62,915 nucleotides of DNA from Thiotrichaceae bacterium (GTDB lineage: Bacteria > Pseudomonadota > Gammaproteobacteria > Beggiatoales > Beggiatoaceae). Location: positions 1 to 62,915 of the forward strand of contig JAOZSV010000006.1 of assembly GCA_029939505.1 (NCBI GenBank), in the 5' to 3' direction. The notes below the pieces were generated by a model. It was not told where the DNA came from. It made no database searches and was given only the letters and a program-made list of their open reading frames with translations. Of the stretch, positions 1-8,058 are shown in pieces. A program made the translations under genes and the position numbers. The stretch's first letter is position 1. Each line of letters begins with the position of its first letter.

Positions 1-25
1 AGGGGATTATAACAAATTTTTCTGA

Positions 26-648
26 ACTTCTATATCTAAAACTCGCAACCACCTCCCTCTTAAGGAGATTTTAAGAAAGCAAGACTTATGGGAATTTATT
101 ATCTCAAGACATACCCAATTATTAAGAAATTCTAATTGTGGCGATTCGCCACATTTAAAAAACGCACATTCTACCAATGGTTTGAATTCGGATGAATCAT
201 CAGATTATAAATCAAACTTTATTGCAATTCAGTCTGATTATGGAAAATTTTCTGGTTCCCACGCGCTGGCGTGGGAACCGATTCTGGACGCGCCAGCGTC
301 CTGTGTAAGTAAACATCGACGCTGGCGCGTCGTCACTGCATTCCCACGCCAGCGCGTGGGAACGAGAATAATGATCCTCATTATTATTGGGATAGTGGAT
401 ATAGCCTCAATTTAGAAACCCCTAATGCGAGCACGCCGGGTTGGGATGACGGTGATGATGTAGAAGGTCGTGTTGCAGGCGCGTTATGGGATATTCTTGA
501 TACGGTTAATGATGGTGATGACACGTATACGGATGGTGATATCACTAATATTTGGGATACTTTTTATCATCAAGACGATGACAATTTTTCTGACTATGTC
601 GATGCGTGGGTAGCGCGTGGACATCCGACAGATGGTCCTGACGTTTAA
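26..648 (+). pseudogene. Gene remnant split by a 120-bp palindrome
   Basis: An open frame runs from about 26 to 247 and continues in another frame from 370 to the stop at 646-648. The two halves are separated by the palindrome at 249-368. Removing about 122 nt joins them in frame. The C-terminal half is acidic and rich in Asp, Trp and Tyr (for example GALWDILD, NDGDDTYTDGD), which suggests a secreted or surface protein, but I do not recognise the family. The 5' end is not certain and may lie before the window. Whether the two halves belong together is inference from frame and composition. Confidence 0.45.
249..368. repeat. 120-bp GC-rich palindromic repeat, copy A
   Basis: Imperfect palindrome beginning TTTCTGGTTCCCACGCGC and ending GCGCGTGGGAACGAGAA, with an inner pair of GACGCGCCAGCGTC-type arms. 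Essentially identical 120-bp copies lie at 1836-1955, 5671-5790 and 9261-9380, with a shortened copy at 5588-5657. Its GC content is far above the surrounding DNA. This copy interrupts a coding remnant. Confidence 0.9.
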
Positions 649-787
649 CACAAAATACTATTAATTACTAGTGCAATAAGTGGAAATTTTTGTGCTATCT
701 ATTGGAAACCAAGGTTTGAATTGATGCCTTGGTTTCTCACCTCAAAAAAATACCTGTTTGCCTTCCAAAAAATACGAGAGGTACATT

Positions 788-1657
788 ATGAATTGTTCCT
801 ATTTTTGTCTTGATCGGCTTTTTATCCAAAGTTTAGTTATTATTGGGTTAACGATGTTTCATGTTAGCGATCTTTTGGCAACGGAACCTGCTCCTCCCAT
901 ACAGATTGATCTTTCTCTTGACATTCTTCCACCGTTAGGAAAAGCGGCACAATTGACTTGTGAGATAACCAGCATCATGGATGCGCAAACGGTAGAAGCC
1001 CATATAGAGTTACCTCCTGATACCAAAGTATTATACGGTGATCTTAATTGGAAAGGAGAACTTCTTGCCAAAAAAGTCGTCCAGTTTTCTGTATCAGTTG
1101 TATTTGAAACCGAAGGCAACAAGGAGATTTCTTGTCGTGTTAAAGCGACAGGAGATTTCACCCCTTTTGATTCATTGGGAGGATTAGGTTATCTTTACTT
1201 ATCAGTTGGCCAGATACGAACTTGGTATGGCTATGCTCCTACACCCTGTGAAATAAAAGATTCGTTGGCTAATCAGCCTGAATCTGGTATATCAGGCTTA
1301 CCCTCTTCCTCATGTTTTAACTATGGAGGAATCTGGCAAGAAGAAAATAACCCCGACAATTATTATTCCATTTCTCGAAATGAAGATGTATTGATAATGA
1401 TAGATTTATCTCTACTTGGGGAAGTTGGAAAACCTTTAGCGGCTACATATATGGGGCAAAAAGAAAATTATGTCTATGTATTATCTCCACTTGCTCCCTT
1501 TCCCATTGATTTTCCTGATGAAAGGCAAATGTCGGCGGTTTCTATAGAGATCACTTTTACAACTAATACTAAAGCCGTGATTACACCACTTGGTGGTACT
1601 GACAATGCTGTAAAAGTTTGGATACACAAAGTTTTTAATAATGTTGAAGAAAAATAG
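788..1657 (+). CDS. Secreted protein of unknown function
   Basis: 289 residues. The start at 788 is chosen because GAGAGG lies just upstream and the next residues form a signal peptide: short N-region, hydrophobic core LVIIGLTMFHV, then a likely cleavage near ATEPAPP. A longer frame opens at TTG 758 but has no ribosome site. The mature part is beta-rich, with alternating hydrophobic residues and several Cys, compatible with an extracytoplasmic immunoglobulin-like fold. I recognise no family. It stands alone between repeats, so context gives no function. Confidence 0.7.
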   Translation: MNCSYFCLDRLFIQSLVIIGLTMFHVSDLLATEPAPPIQIDLSLDILPPLGKAAQLTCEITSIMDAQTVEAHIELPPDTKVLYGDLNWKGELLAKKVVQFSVSVVFETEGNKEISCRVKATGDFTPFDSLGGLGYLYLSVGQIRTWYGYAPTPCEIKDSLANQPESGISGLPSSSCFNYGGIWQEENNPDNYYSISRNEDVLIMIDLSLLGEVGKPLAATYMGQKENYVYVLSPLAPFPIDFPDERQMSAVSIEITFTTNTKAVITPLGGTDNAVKVWIHKVFNNVEEK

Positions 1658-2041
1658 CTTGTGTGCCTAGCATGGTTAACTTGTTCCCAAACTCTGTTTG
1701 GGAATACCTTCCTCTCAGCGAGCGTAGGGTGGGTAGAGGCACGAAACCCACCAATAGAAAAATAGAAAATAGGGGACACATTTAATTTTTTCCTCCAACA
1801 TAATAGAAAAACTACTCGTCTGGACAAAAAGATTTTTTCTGGTTCCCACGCGCTGGCGTGGGAACCGATTCTGGACGCGCCAGCGTCCTGTGTAAGTAAA
1901 CATCGACGCTGGCGCGTCGTCACTGCATTCCCACGCCAGCGCGTGGGAACGAGAAAAATTGGGGATGTGAAGGTAATTCTGATATTTATGTTGTTGAATA
2001 ACTAGTACATCTTAACATAAGCGTTATGATAAAATTAAAAA
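1658..2041. other. Repeat-filled intergenic region
   Basis: Holds a small TTCCCAAAC/GTTTGGGAA palindrome (1684-1704), a GTAGGGTGGGTAG...CCCACC element (1724-1752), the left part of an AATAGGGGACA repeat (about 1768-1835) and the 120-bp palindrome (1836-1955). Its last bases, CTTAACATAAGCGTTATGA (2011-2029), match the right end of the attC at 5486-5552, so this is probably the broken left edge of the cassette array. Confidence 0.7.
1836..1955. repeat. 120-bp palindromic repeat, copy B, nested in another repeat
   Basis: Same sequence as copy A. It interrupts an AATAGGGGACA-type repeat right after GACAAAAAGATT. The copy at 9261-9380 sits at the same point of the same repeat, so either the pair moves as a unit or one locus was duplicated. 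Confidence 0.9.
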
Positions 2042-2494
2042 ATGATTGAAACAAATAAATTTAAACTATCCGAAAAGGAATATTACAAAATCCTCTTTTT
2101 AAATACATTTATTTACAGACAATGGTTTGTACTTGTTTTAATTATCGTTATGATCCTGGGTATTTTCTCAGAAAGATATTGGCTTTGTTTGCTCTTGCCA
2201 CTCTATCTAATTATTTTTCCACTTTATTTATTCTCTTTCGTCAAAAAAAGTAATAATCCAGCTATCAGACATGATATGATAATTTCTTTCGACGATAAAT
2301 TTATCTTTGGTAAATTAAGCGATGGAAGTGAAAATAAATTAAATATGGAAAATATCATCAAAATTAGAAATCGGAATAAATACTATTTATTGTACATTTC
2401 GAAGCATCAATTTATTTATATTCCCAAGATCGCATTCAAAAGTAATTCTGATCGTGAAACCTTTGAAAAAATCGTAATAAGTCAATGCACCTAA
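2042..2494 (+). CDS. YcxB-like two-helix membrane protein
   Basis: 150 residues. Two adjacent transmembrane segments (about 28-45 and 48-68) are followed by a soluble beta-rich domain with the pattern seen in YcxB-like proteins: a stretch like ISFDDKFIFG, then NIIKIRNRNKYYLLYISK and IYIPKIAF. The family is an integral membrane protein of unknown role. The gene follows an attC-like half-site at 2011-2029 and is followed by CACCTAAC, possibly a degenerate site, so it is probably the first surviving cassette. Start is the only good ATG. Confidence 0.6.
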   Translation: MIETNKFKLSEKEYYKILFLNTFIYRQWFVLVLIIVMILGIFSERYWLCLLLPLYLIIFPLYLFSFVKKSNNPAIRHDMIISFDDKFIFGKLSDGSENKLNMENIIKIRNRNKYYLLYISKHQFIYIPKIAFKSNSDRETFEKIVISQCT

Positions 2495-2549
2495 CCTTTT
2501 TCCACTGTGCTTCAAAAGGCAGGTGATTTATATGTTAGTAATAATATAT

Positions 2550-2671
2550 GAATTAAGAGCTAAAAAATTATTTTAAAAATCATGCAATTAAAATTGTAAT
2601 TTTAGAGATTTTTAACAAATAAATTTGTAACTGATTGTTTTTAAAATATACATAATTTTAGCTCTTAATTC
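2550..2671. repeat. AT-rich inverted-repeat element, 122 bp
   Basis: Terminal inverted repeats GAATTAAGAGCTAAAA (2550-2565) and TTTTAGCTCTTAATTC (2656-2671) enclose AT-rich DNA without coding capacity. The size and termini suggest a miniature transposable element. Only one copy was seen in the window. Confidence 0.6.
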
Positions 2672-2761
2672 ACATTAATGTAACCTGATATTTCAGTTAT
2701 TCATAAAATTTTATTGTGTTATACTTTGCTAACCTAACTTACATAAATATGGTGAAAAAAA

Positions 2762-3316
2762 ATGAAAAAAAGTTTATTCTTAGTGTTAGTAAGTTTCATA
2801 ATGCTTTCTGGCTGTACAACTGAACCAGTTATGAAGCTTAAACACAATGTTGTAAAGGAATATAATAAAGATGTGACTAATCTTTATGTTATTTCTAACT
2901 TGGCTCATAAACAGAAAGACTTTAATGAACTTTTGCAAAAAAGTATGTTGCAGGAAGCAAAAGGAATAGAACTCACATACGTATCTGTTACTGGTGTAGA
3001 AGAACCAGGTTCGTTTCTAAAACAGGCACAGAAACTTAAGGCAACTCATGCTTTGACAATTAAACCTAATGGTGGAACGGTTAACATATTTGAAGAAATA
3101 TTAAGCATTAAATATGAGCTTGATTTAATAGACCTTCAAAGTATGGCTCGTGTTTGGAGAGCCAATATCGATTTCAATCCTTTCATGCGTGACGATAGTT
3201 TTATTAATAGTCACAAAAGGTATACTCCAATCTGGGATGAAAGAAGTTCTGGTCCATTGGCCAAGAAAATTTTTGAGGCCTTACGGAATGACGGACTGTT
3301 ACCTTCTTTAAATTAA
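2762..3316 (+). CDS. Lipoprotein, first of three tandem paralogs
   Basis: 184 residues with a lipoprotein signal peptide ending in lipobox LSGC (Cys about 18), so it is predicted to be anchored in the outer or inner membrane. Shared with the next two genes: a tract like NxVxxxYNKxVxxLYVIS, then LQKSMLQEAK, ATHxLxIKPNGG and a C-terminal W-x-R-SSGPLAKKIF block. The family is unknown to me. The conserved blocks suggest a compact periplasmic domain. Probably one multi-gene cassette of the array. Confidence 0.7.
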   Translation: MKKSLFLVLVSFIMLSGCTTEPVMKLKHNVVKEYNKDVTNLYVISNLAHKQKDFNELLQKSMLQEAKGIELTYVSVTGVEEPGSFLKQAQKLKATHALTIKPNGGTVNIFEEILSIKYELDLIDLQSMARVWRANIDFNPFMRDDSFINSHKRYTPIWDERSSGPLAKKIFEALRNDGLLPSLN

Positions 3317-3330
3317 AATTCCAATTCACA

Positions 3331-3356
3331 GACCTGACAGATTAGCCTATCAGGTC
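3331..3356 (+). terminator. Hairpin between lipoprotein genes
   Basis: GACCTGACAG / CTATCAGGTC inverted repeat followed by TTCAAGTAATTTT. It may attenuate transcription between the first and second lipoprotein genes. The arms also match the CCTGACAGG palindromes found elsewhere in the window, so it could be a repeat rather than a dedicated terminator. Confidence 0.45.
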
Positions 3357-3381
3357 TTCAAGTAATTTTAGGAGGAAATGA

Positions 3382-3927
3382 ATGAAAATAATTTTCGTTG
3401 CAATTAGTGTTTTAGTTTTATCCAGTTGTACACTTGTAACCCATCCATCTATATACTTTAAAAATAATGTGGTTGCAAAAGGATATAACAAAAGTGTAAG
3501 TAAGCTTTACGTTATTTCTAGCCTAAGTACAACTCAAGAGTATAGCTATTTTGATAAAAAGCTGAAAGCTAGCATGTTAAAAGAAGCTAAAGATATTGAA
3601 GTTATCTATACATCTATTACTGGTGTGGAATTAGACCGAAATATCTATTTGAAACAGGCTATTGAAAAAAAAGCAACCCATATCTTAGTCATAAAGCCTA
3701 ATGGTGGTGTAGTCGATCAATATGGTAATGTCAGTGATGCCAAATATGAACTTAATTTACTAGATGCACAAAATATGTCACGTATTTGGAAAACTGATAT
3801 AATGATAAGTTTGTTTGGTAATTCGGATATCCAGCCATTATGGGAAGATGATGTAAGTTGGGAACAAAAGAGTGCTGGTCCTTTGGCTAAAAGAATCTTC
3901 TATCAACTAGGATTTTTAACGAAATGA
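3382..3927 (+). CDS. Lipoprotein, second of three tandem paralogs
   Basis: 181 residues. Lipobox LSSC near residue 16. AGGAGG lies about 8 nt before the ATG, a strong ribosome site. It aligns with both neighbours along its length (NNVVAKGYNKSVSKLYVIS, LKASMLKEAK, ATHILVIKPNGG, SAGPLAKRIF). Its stop overlaps the next start by 4 nt (ATGA), so the two are translationally coupled. Divergence among the three is considerable, so the duplication is not recent. Confidence 0.7.
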   Translation: MKIIFVAISVLVLSSCTLVTHPSIYFKNNVVAKGYNKSVSKLYVISSLSTTQEYSYFDKKLKASMLKEAKDIEVIYTSITGVELDRNIYLKQAIEKKATHILVIKPNGGVVDQYGNVSDAKYELNLLDAQNMSRIWKTDIMISLFGNSDIQPLWEDDVSWEQKSAGPLAKRIFYQLGFLTK

Positions 3928-4478
3928 AAAATACTGATGTATCCATATGTTTGTTTAAAAAGGTAATTTTAATTAGTGTCTTAATTTTATCTGGTTGTGC
4001 TCATCCTCCAGAGATAAAATTCACCAACAATGCACTTAGGGGTGGATATACCAAAAATATTGGTAAACTTCACATTATTTCTAGTTTAAGCTACAAAAAA
4101 CAAAATAGCTTCGATGAGAAATTGCAAAAGAGTATGCTAAAAGAAGCAAAAGCAATAGGGTTTGAAGCTGTCTACCTCTCTATTTCTGGGTTAGAATCAG
4201 AGTCCGTTTCATCGTATTTCAAATCAGCAATTGAAAATGAAGCAACCCATATTTTAACGCTGAAAGATAAATCTGTCATAAAAGGGGTTTGGAAAGATTA
4301 TGAGCTTGGTTTGTTTGACATGCAAGACAAGTCTCGTGTCTGGCTGGCTGATATAGAGGTATTTCCATGGCGAACATTTATGTATGATTATCAGTGGGAT
4401 AAAAGGAGTTCTGATTTATTAGCCAAGAAAATCTTTAATCATCTTAAAAATGAAGGACTTCTTAAACGTTTTAATTAA
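3924..4478 (+). CDS. Lipoprotein, third of three tandem paralogs
   Basis: 184 residues, starting inside the stop of the previous gene. Lipobox LSGC about residue 25. The same conserved blocks as its neighbours are present, but the KPNGG motif is replaced by KDKSV, so the loop has diverged. Followed by a GTAGGGTGGGTA-like element and then the attC at 4531-4583, which marks the 3' end of the cassette. Confidence 0.7.
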   Translation: MKNTDVSICLFKKVILISVLILSGCAHPPEIKFTNNALRGGYTKNIGKLHIISSLSYKKQNSFDEKLQKSMLKEAKAIGFEAVYLSISGLESESVSSYFKSAIENEATHILTLKDKSVIKGVWKDYELGLFDMQDKSRVWLADIEVFPWRTFMYDYQWDKRSSDLLAKKIFNHLKNEGLLKRFN

Positions 4479-4530
4479 GCTAGATAGGGTGGGTAACACG
4501 GTTTATAGGGGATCACCAAATGACCATAAA

Positions 4531-4583
4531 TTCTAACTTAATCTTGGAGGCGGACTTTCAGCCGCTCAAGAATGGTGTTATTT
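4531..4583 (+). other. attC recombination site
   Basis: Begins TTCTAAC (inverse core) and ends GTTATTT (core). Internal arms TCTTGGAGGCGG / CCGCTCAAGA pair into the folded attC stem. Nearly all of it is repeated at 11435-11487, so the same attC type was used by distant cassettes. Confidence 0.8.
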
Positions 4584-4614
4584 TTCCACTTCAGCTTACT
4601 AGAAGTTTTTGCAT

Positions 4615-4815
4615 ATGAATGATAGTGAATTGTTAGATGGTCATATTTTTAATAATGATAAAAAGAATTTTATTCTTCGTTATAAAGAAATTAATGATAC
4701 ATCTTTAAATGAAACCCTAGATGCTCTTTATAAACGGTATGCAGTGTTAAGAGAAAAACACCCAGAAAAGTTCAAAGATCCCCATGAAGAATACTGGAGT
4801 GGTTATCATTCTTAA
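4615..4815 (+). CDS. Small hypothetical cassette protein
   Basis: 66 residues from ATG 4615 (an upstream TTG at 4609 is in frame but less likely). Acidic, helical and soluble, with no motif I recognise. It directly follows an attC, as cassette genes do, and the next clear attC is at 4987. Between them a right half-site resembling GAACGCCGTTATGA lies near 4890-4902. Confidence 0.5.
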   Translation: MNDSELLDGHIFNNDKKNFILRYKEINDTSLNETLDALYKRYAVLREKHPEKFKDPHEEYWSGYHS

Positions 4816-4986
4816 CTCAGAGATGCAAAATAATTAATCAAATTAAAGAATAAATTATGACTTTTTTATCTCGATAATTAAGGTTAATGAACGCCGTTAT
4901 GATATGTTATAGCTAGATAGTTGACGTGCTCTTTTAAATTATGATTGTGGTTGGGCTATTCAATATATTATTGTTTGATTTAAGAA

Positions 4987-5056
4987 AAATAACAAAACGA
5001 TTCACGCAGACAAGTTCGCTCTCGCTCAACGTTGCCGGTGATCTCAGGTGTTATAA
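4987..5056 (+). other. attC recombination site
   Basis: AAATAAC ... GTTATAA ends enclose arms that pair in part (ACGCAGACAAG with the GTTGCCGGTG side), about 70 nt. Position just before a short ORF on the same strand fits a cassette boundary. The arms are less regular than the 53-nt type. Confidence 0.6.
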
Positions 5057-5088
5057 CTCAGGCTGCAATTTCGAGAATGGATCAATAA

Positions 5089-5364
5089 ATGAAATATTTA
5101 AATAGTGCTATTGCATCAGATGGTGGCACTACTTGGCTTGCTCTTGAAGGTGAAGATAGTACTTTGTATGAGCTAAAACTAGATAATAAGATTGGATCTA
5201 CTACACCAAATCGATTATTTGTGAATGAAGCTCTAGTGGGTATCAATGAAGAAGAAACATGGGTACAAATTCTTCGGGAAACTATTGTGGAATCTGTCTT
5301 CGAGCATGAAAGCGAGAAGGAAATGGTTGAGTCTGTAATTTCTACATTGGTCAATCGAAAATGA
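5089..5364 (+). CDS. Hypothetical cassette protein
   Basis: 91 residues, acidic and soluble, starting shortly after an attC. The stop codon TGA is immediately followed by GTTATAAC of the next attC, the tight spacing typical of integron cassettes. No recognisable motif. No obvious membrane segment or signal. Confidence 0.55.
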   Translation: MKYLNSAIASDGGTTWLALEGEDSTLYELKLDNKIGSTTPNRLFVNEALVGINEEETWVQILRETIVESVFEHESEKEMVESVISTLVNRK

Positions 5365-5365
5365 G

Positions 5366-5424
5366 TTATAACAAGCTGTATAAAGCGGACGCAAAAAGAC
5401 GTGCTGCTTATAGGAACATTATTC
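5366..5424 (+). other. attC recombination site
   Basis: TTATAAC ... ATTATTC with inner arms TATAAAGCGGACG and CGTGCTGCTTATA that pair with few mismatches. It ends the cassette carrying the 91-residue gene. Confidence 0.65.
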
Positions 5425-5552
5425 TGATGAACCGTTCCACCCTTAGCTACGCTTCTCCAAGTCGCTATGACACGGGTTACACTCAGGATAACCAATCGTT
5501 GAAGCGGACACTTTACATCCATGTTTAGTGCCGCTTAACATAAGCGTTATTT
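5418..5552 (+). other. Gene-less cassette with attC (5486-5552)
   Basis: About 135 bp between one core site (ATTATTC, 5418) and the next (GTTATTT, 5546). It has no ORF with a start and ribosome site. ATTCTGATGAACCGTTCC near the left end is partly complementary to GGTTACACTCAGGATAACC near the right. Diverged copies of the same arrangement lie at 9422-9557 and 9928-10062. The attC part is GGATAAC...GTTATTT with paired arms GAAGCGGAC / GTGCCGCTT. Confidence 0.6.
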
Positions 5553-5587
5553 CGGTTAAATGGCAAGATTGTAACTTCTTCATAACT

Positions 5588-5790
5588 TTTCTGGTTCCCA
5601 CGCGCTGGCGTGGTAACCGATTTCCGACGCGCCAGCGTCTCGTCTGGGAGAACGAGATGGTAAATCGGTTTTTCTGGTTCCCACGCGCTGGCGTGGGAAC
5701 CGATTCTGGACGCGCCAGCGTCCTGTGTAAGTAAACATCGACGCTGGCGCGTCGTCACTGCATTCCCACGCCAGCGCGTGGGAACGAGAA
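5588..5790. repeat. Tandem pair of 120-bp palindromes (one shortened)
   Basis: A shortened copy (5588-5657), in which the right half is replaced by CTCGTCTGGGAGAACGAGA, is followed 13 bp later by a full 120-bp copy (5671-5790). They lie inside a cassette and separate its 5' end from a coding remnant that resumes at about 5791. Confidence 0.8.
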
Positions 5791-5890
5791 ACAATTGAAA
5801 AAACGTATTTTCGCACTGGACAATGGCAGTGAAAAGTGGCATTGTTTTGAGTCAAATATCTTAAATAAGATTAGTGCAATAAAAGGCTAA
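5791..5890 (+). pseudogene. 3' remnant of a cassette gene
   Basis: The frame runs from the end of the palindrome to TAA 5888-5890, which is embedded in the attC inverse core GGCTAAC, as in intact cassettes. It encodes about 32 residues (KKRIFALDNGSEKWHCFE...). No start codon survives upstream, so the 5' part was lost or replaced when the palindromes arrived. Family unknown. Confidence 0.45.
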
Positions 5891-5956
5891 CAAGTTGCTG
5901 CACTCGGAAAAATTACTTGCTACGCTCCTAATTTTCCGGTGAGCAAGGCGTTATAA
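5885..5956 (+). other. attC recombination site
   Basis: GGCTAAC ... GTTATAA, about 72 nt. Paired inner arms: TTGCTGCACTCGGAAAA with the ATTTTCCGGTGAGCAAG side. It precedes a signal-peptide gene at 5976. Confidence 0.7.
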
Positions 5957-5975
5957 GCACCGAGTAGTTCAACTA

Positions 5976-6578
5976 ATGAAAACATATTTAGTATCACTGC
6001 TCTTATTGATAATCTTTTCTCCGTGCTTTGCCGAATTAACCGCACCAAATGGGTTTTTTGTGCAAAAGCTAGATTTGACTAACGGCAGAGCACTAAAGCC
6101 TGATGGGTGGTTTTACAGCCAACAGCACAGATCAAAAAATTATCTAAGGTGGGTTATTTCCAAAGAAGACGCGGGAAAAGCCAACGGCGCGTATGAAACA
6201 GGAATTTCTATAAACTTGATGCTTAGTTTTACTGAAAAAACAGGGATGAATTCAGAACAGCTCGCGAATAAACTGATATCCCAAATCACAAGCTATGGAA
6301 CAATAATTGAACAGAGCGAACCTCAGAACATAGAGGGAATGATTCGACTCTGTGTGGAAAAGATTGAAAAAAATCAAACAGGTAACGCCTACCACGTGAT
6401 ATATACCTTTATGTGGTGGCCATCAACAGAGATGGTTGCTTACACCTCAGTTGGAACGAAACCGGAAATGTGGACAACCTATTCCAAAATATTTGACGCT
6501 ATGACAGAAATTGAAATTGTTGGTGATCTTAGTGAGGAAATTGCTCATAACAAATCAATTCAGCCGACCGCTAAATAA
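5976..6578 (+). CDS. Exported hypothetical cassette protein
   Basis: 200 residues. Signal peptide MKTYLVSLLLLIIFSPCFA with a clean AxA-type end, so the protein is periplasmic. The mature part has the look of a small alpha/beta lipoprotein-like domain (pattern GWFYSQQHRSKNYLRWVISKED, FMWWPSTEMVAYTS) that I cannot name. The last residues, HNKSIQPTAK, are encoded by CATAACAAATCAATTCAGCC, which resembles the left half of an attC. The C-terminal tail was therefore probably acquired by reading into a recombination site, a known feature of cassette proteins. Confidence 0.6.
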   Translation: MKTYLVSLLLLIIFSPCFAELTAPNGFFVQKLDLTNGRALKPDGWFYSQQHRSKNYLRWVISKEDAGKANGAYETGISINLMLSFTEKTGMNSEQLANKLISQITSYGTIIEQSEPQNIEGMIRLCVEKIEKNQTGNAYHVIYTFMWWPSTEMVAYTSVGTKPEMWTTYSKIFDAMTEIEIVGDLSEEIAHNKSIQPTAK

Positions 6579-6598
6579 TTGTGGTAGAGTAAAATTAA

Positions 6599-6652
6599 TT
6601 CTAACTTTGTCTTGCTCTCCGACCTATCGGCGGGAGAAGAACGGTGTTAGGT
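6599..6652 (+). other. attC recombination site
   Basis: TTCTAAC...GTTAGGT, 54 nt, with central arms CTCTCCGACC / GGCGGGAG around TATC. Same structural type as 7064, 7940 and 8581. Confidence 0.8.
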
Positions 6653-6662
6653 TAAAAAAATA

Positions 6663-7001
6663 ATGACCGACGAAAAATCTATAGAACTTATTCGTGAATC
6701 TGCAATTCGTTTTGCATGTGCCAACATCAGTTGGGATAAGGCACGTTTTGGTATTTTTGGTATTTGGGTTGTTAGGGAGCATTCTTACAAGAGTGAAACT
6801 GATACTTTGTCACGAGCCAAACAATCTGCATATAATTGGTATCAGATCAAAGAGCAAGAATTGAAAAATCCATATAATCCAATTGTAAGTTTTTTGGAAT
6901 CGGGAGGTAGATTCGGTAGGTGGGAAGAGCATTTTTTAGATATTTATTGCCCAAGTGGTAATAAATGCAGGTTACCTGAAAAAATATTTGCCATGTTTTA
7001 A
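6663..7001 (+). CDS. Hypothetical cassette protein
   Basis: 112 residues starting 10 nt after the attC core. Soluble, Trp-rich, mixed charge. No motif I recognise. After the stop there is a GCTGGGC...GCCCAGC hairpin and then the next attC. Confidence 0.55.
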   Translation: MTDEKSIELIRESAIRFACANISWDKARFGIFGIWVVREHSYKSETDTLSRAKQSAYNWYQIKEQELKNPYNPIVSFLESGGRFGRWEEHFLDIYCPSGNKCRLPEKIFAMF

Positions 7002-7020
7002 ACATGATTGCAGCTCGTAG

Positions 7021-7046
7021 GCTGGGCTGACGTGAGGATGCCCAGC
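7021..7046 (+). terminator. Stem-loop at cassette 3' end
   Basis: GCTGGGCTGACG...GATGCCCAGC forms a GC-rich stem just after the preceding stop codon. It lacks a long T tract, so it may stabilise the mRNA end rather than terminate. Confidence 0.35.
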
Positions 7047-7063
7047 AAATAATCACAAAATAA

Positions 7064-7117
7064 TTCTAACTTGGTCTTGGAGGCCGACCTATCGGCGGCT
7101 CAAGAACGTTGTTAGTA
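7064..7117 (+). other. attC recombination site
   Basis: TTCTAAC...GTTAGTA with arms TCTTGGAGGCCGACC / GGCGGCTCAAGA, the clearest attC stem of the array. Confidence 0.85.
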
Positions 7118-7176
7118 AGAAATATTGCATTAAACAATATGCTAAAATGATGGTAGGTTTAAATAGTTAAAAAGAT

Positions 7177-7938
7177 ATGAAAACTAACCAAATGATGGAA
7201 GTCAATATAGGTGGTTTTACGCTACCAATTGGCCATAAAACCCAGATGGGTTCACTAAATACGTTGTGGGCTTATGGTAATGGATTGCGCAAAGCTAAAG
7301 GGTTAAGTGAATTACGACTAGATAATTATCTTAGCTCACCTGATACAATTGAGTTTTTATTGGCAGTTGAAAAGCGTTATGGGACGGGCTATTCCAAATC
7401 CCTTGAATCAAGTGAATTAGAAATACCAATAGATACGGGCGATTCAAACTTATCCCCAAAACATAGTTTAACAATTGAATATGACAAGAAAACTGGACAT
7501 GCTAAAATAATAGGTGGTGAATTATCCATCATCAAAACTAAACGTGGCAAGTATGGTGGTACATGGGCGCATATGCAAGTTTTAACCTATGCGGCTGGAA
7601 AGTTAAATGCTGATTTTTTAGTAGAAATTATCCATGTATTTCTTAACGACAAAATATTAGGATGGCGTGATATTGGTGGTGATAATTATATCTCCCTAAA
7701 TATTGCGATTGATAAGTTTTTGCCCGGTCGTGAAGCCAAAAATTCTAACATGGGTATTTACATTAATACTGCTAAATTACTTAAAGCTAAGATACTTGGT
7801 GATGAAGGTAACTGGAATAATGCTACACCAGTACAATTAACAAAACGTGCTAAGTTTGAAGAAAAGTTGATTGGTTTCCTTGAGATGAACCTTGTTCGTG
7901 ATTGGGATCATCTAAAAGAGTTAATTCATAGGTTATAA
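7177..7938 (+). CDS. KilA-N domain protein
   Basis: 253 residues. A KilA-N-like DNA-binding core lies around residues 105-165: KTKRGKYGGTWAHMQVL followed by the FLVEIIHVF helix, matching the phage KilA-N pattern of a Gly-Gly-x-Trp-hydrophobic motif before an amphipathic helix. KilA-N proteins are usually encoded by phages and large DNA viruses and bind DNA; their role in bacteria is mostly unknown. The C-terminal third is charged and helical. Lies as a single gene between two attC sites, so it was captured as a cassette. Confidence 0.7.
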   Translation: MKTNQMMEVNIGGFTLPIGHKTQMGSLNTLWAYGNGLRKAKGLSELRLDNYLSSPDTIEFLLAVEKRYGTGYSKSLESSELEIPIDTGDSNLSPKHSLTIEYDKKTGHAKIIGGELSIIKTKRGKYGGTWAHMQVLTYAAGKLNADFLVEIIHVFLNDKILGWRDIGGDNYISLNIAIDKFLPGREAKNSNMGIYINTAKLLKAKILGDEGNWNNATPVQLTKRAKFEEKLIGFLEMNLVRDWDHLKELIHRL

Positions 7939-7939
7939 T

Positions 7940-7992
7940 TTCTAACTTGGTCTTGGAGCCGACCTATCGGCGGCTCAAGAATGATGTTAGCA
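7940..7992 (+). other. attC recombination site
   Basis: TTCTAAC...GTTAGCA with arms CTTGGAGCCGACC / GGCGGCTCAAG. Starts 2 nt after the KilA-N gene stop. Confidence 0.85.
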
Positions 7993-8058
7993 AGTGTAAA
8001 TCCTGAGTATATCCTTTGTTTAATTTTAAGATGCTTAAGAAGAAAATAAGAAATATTA

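Noticed and set aside
758-787. TTG start for the secreted protein at 788
   Set aside because: No ribosome site and it would place 10 residues before the signal peptide.
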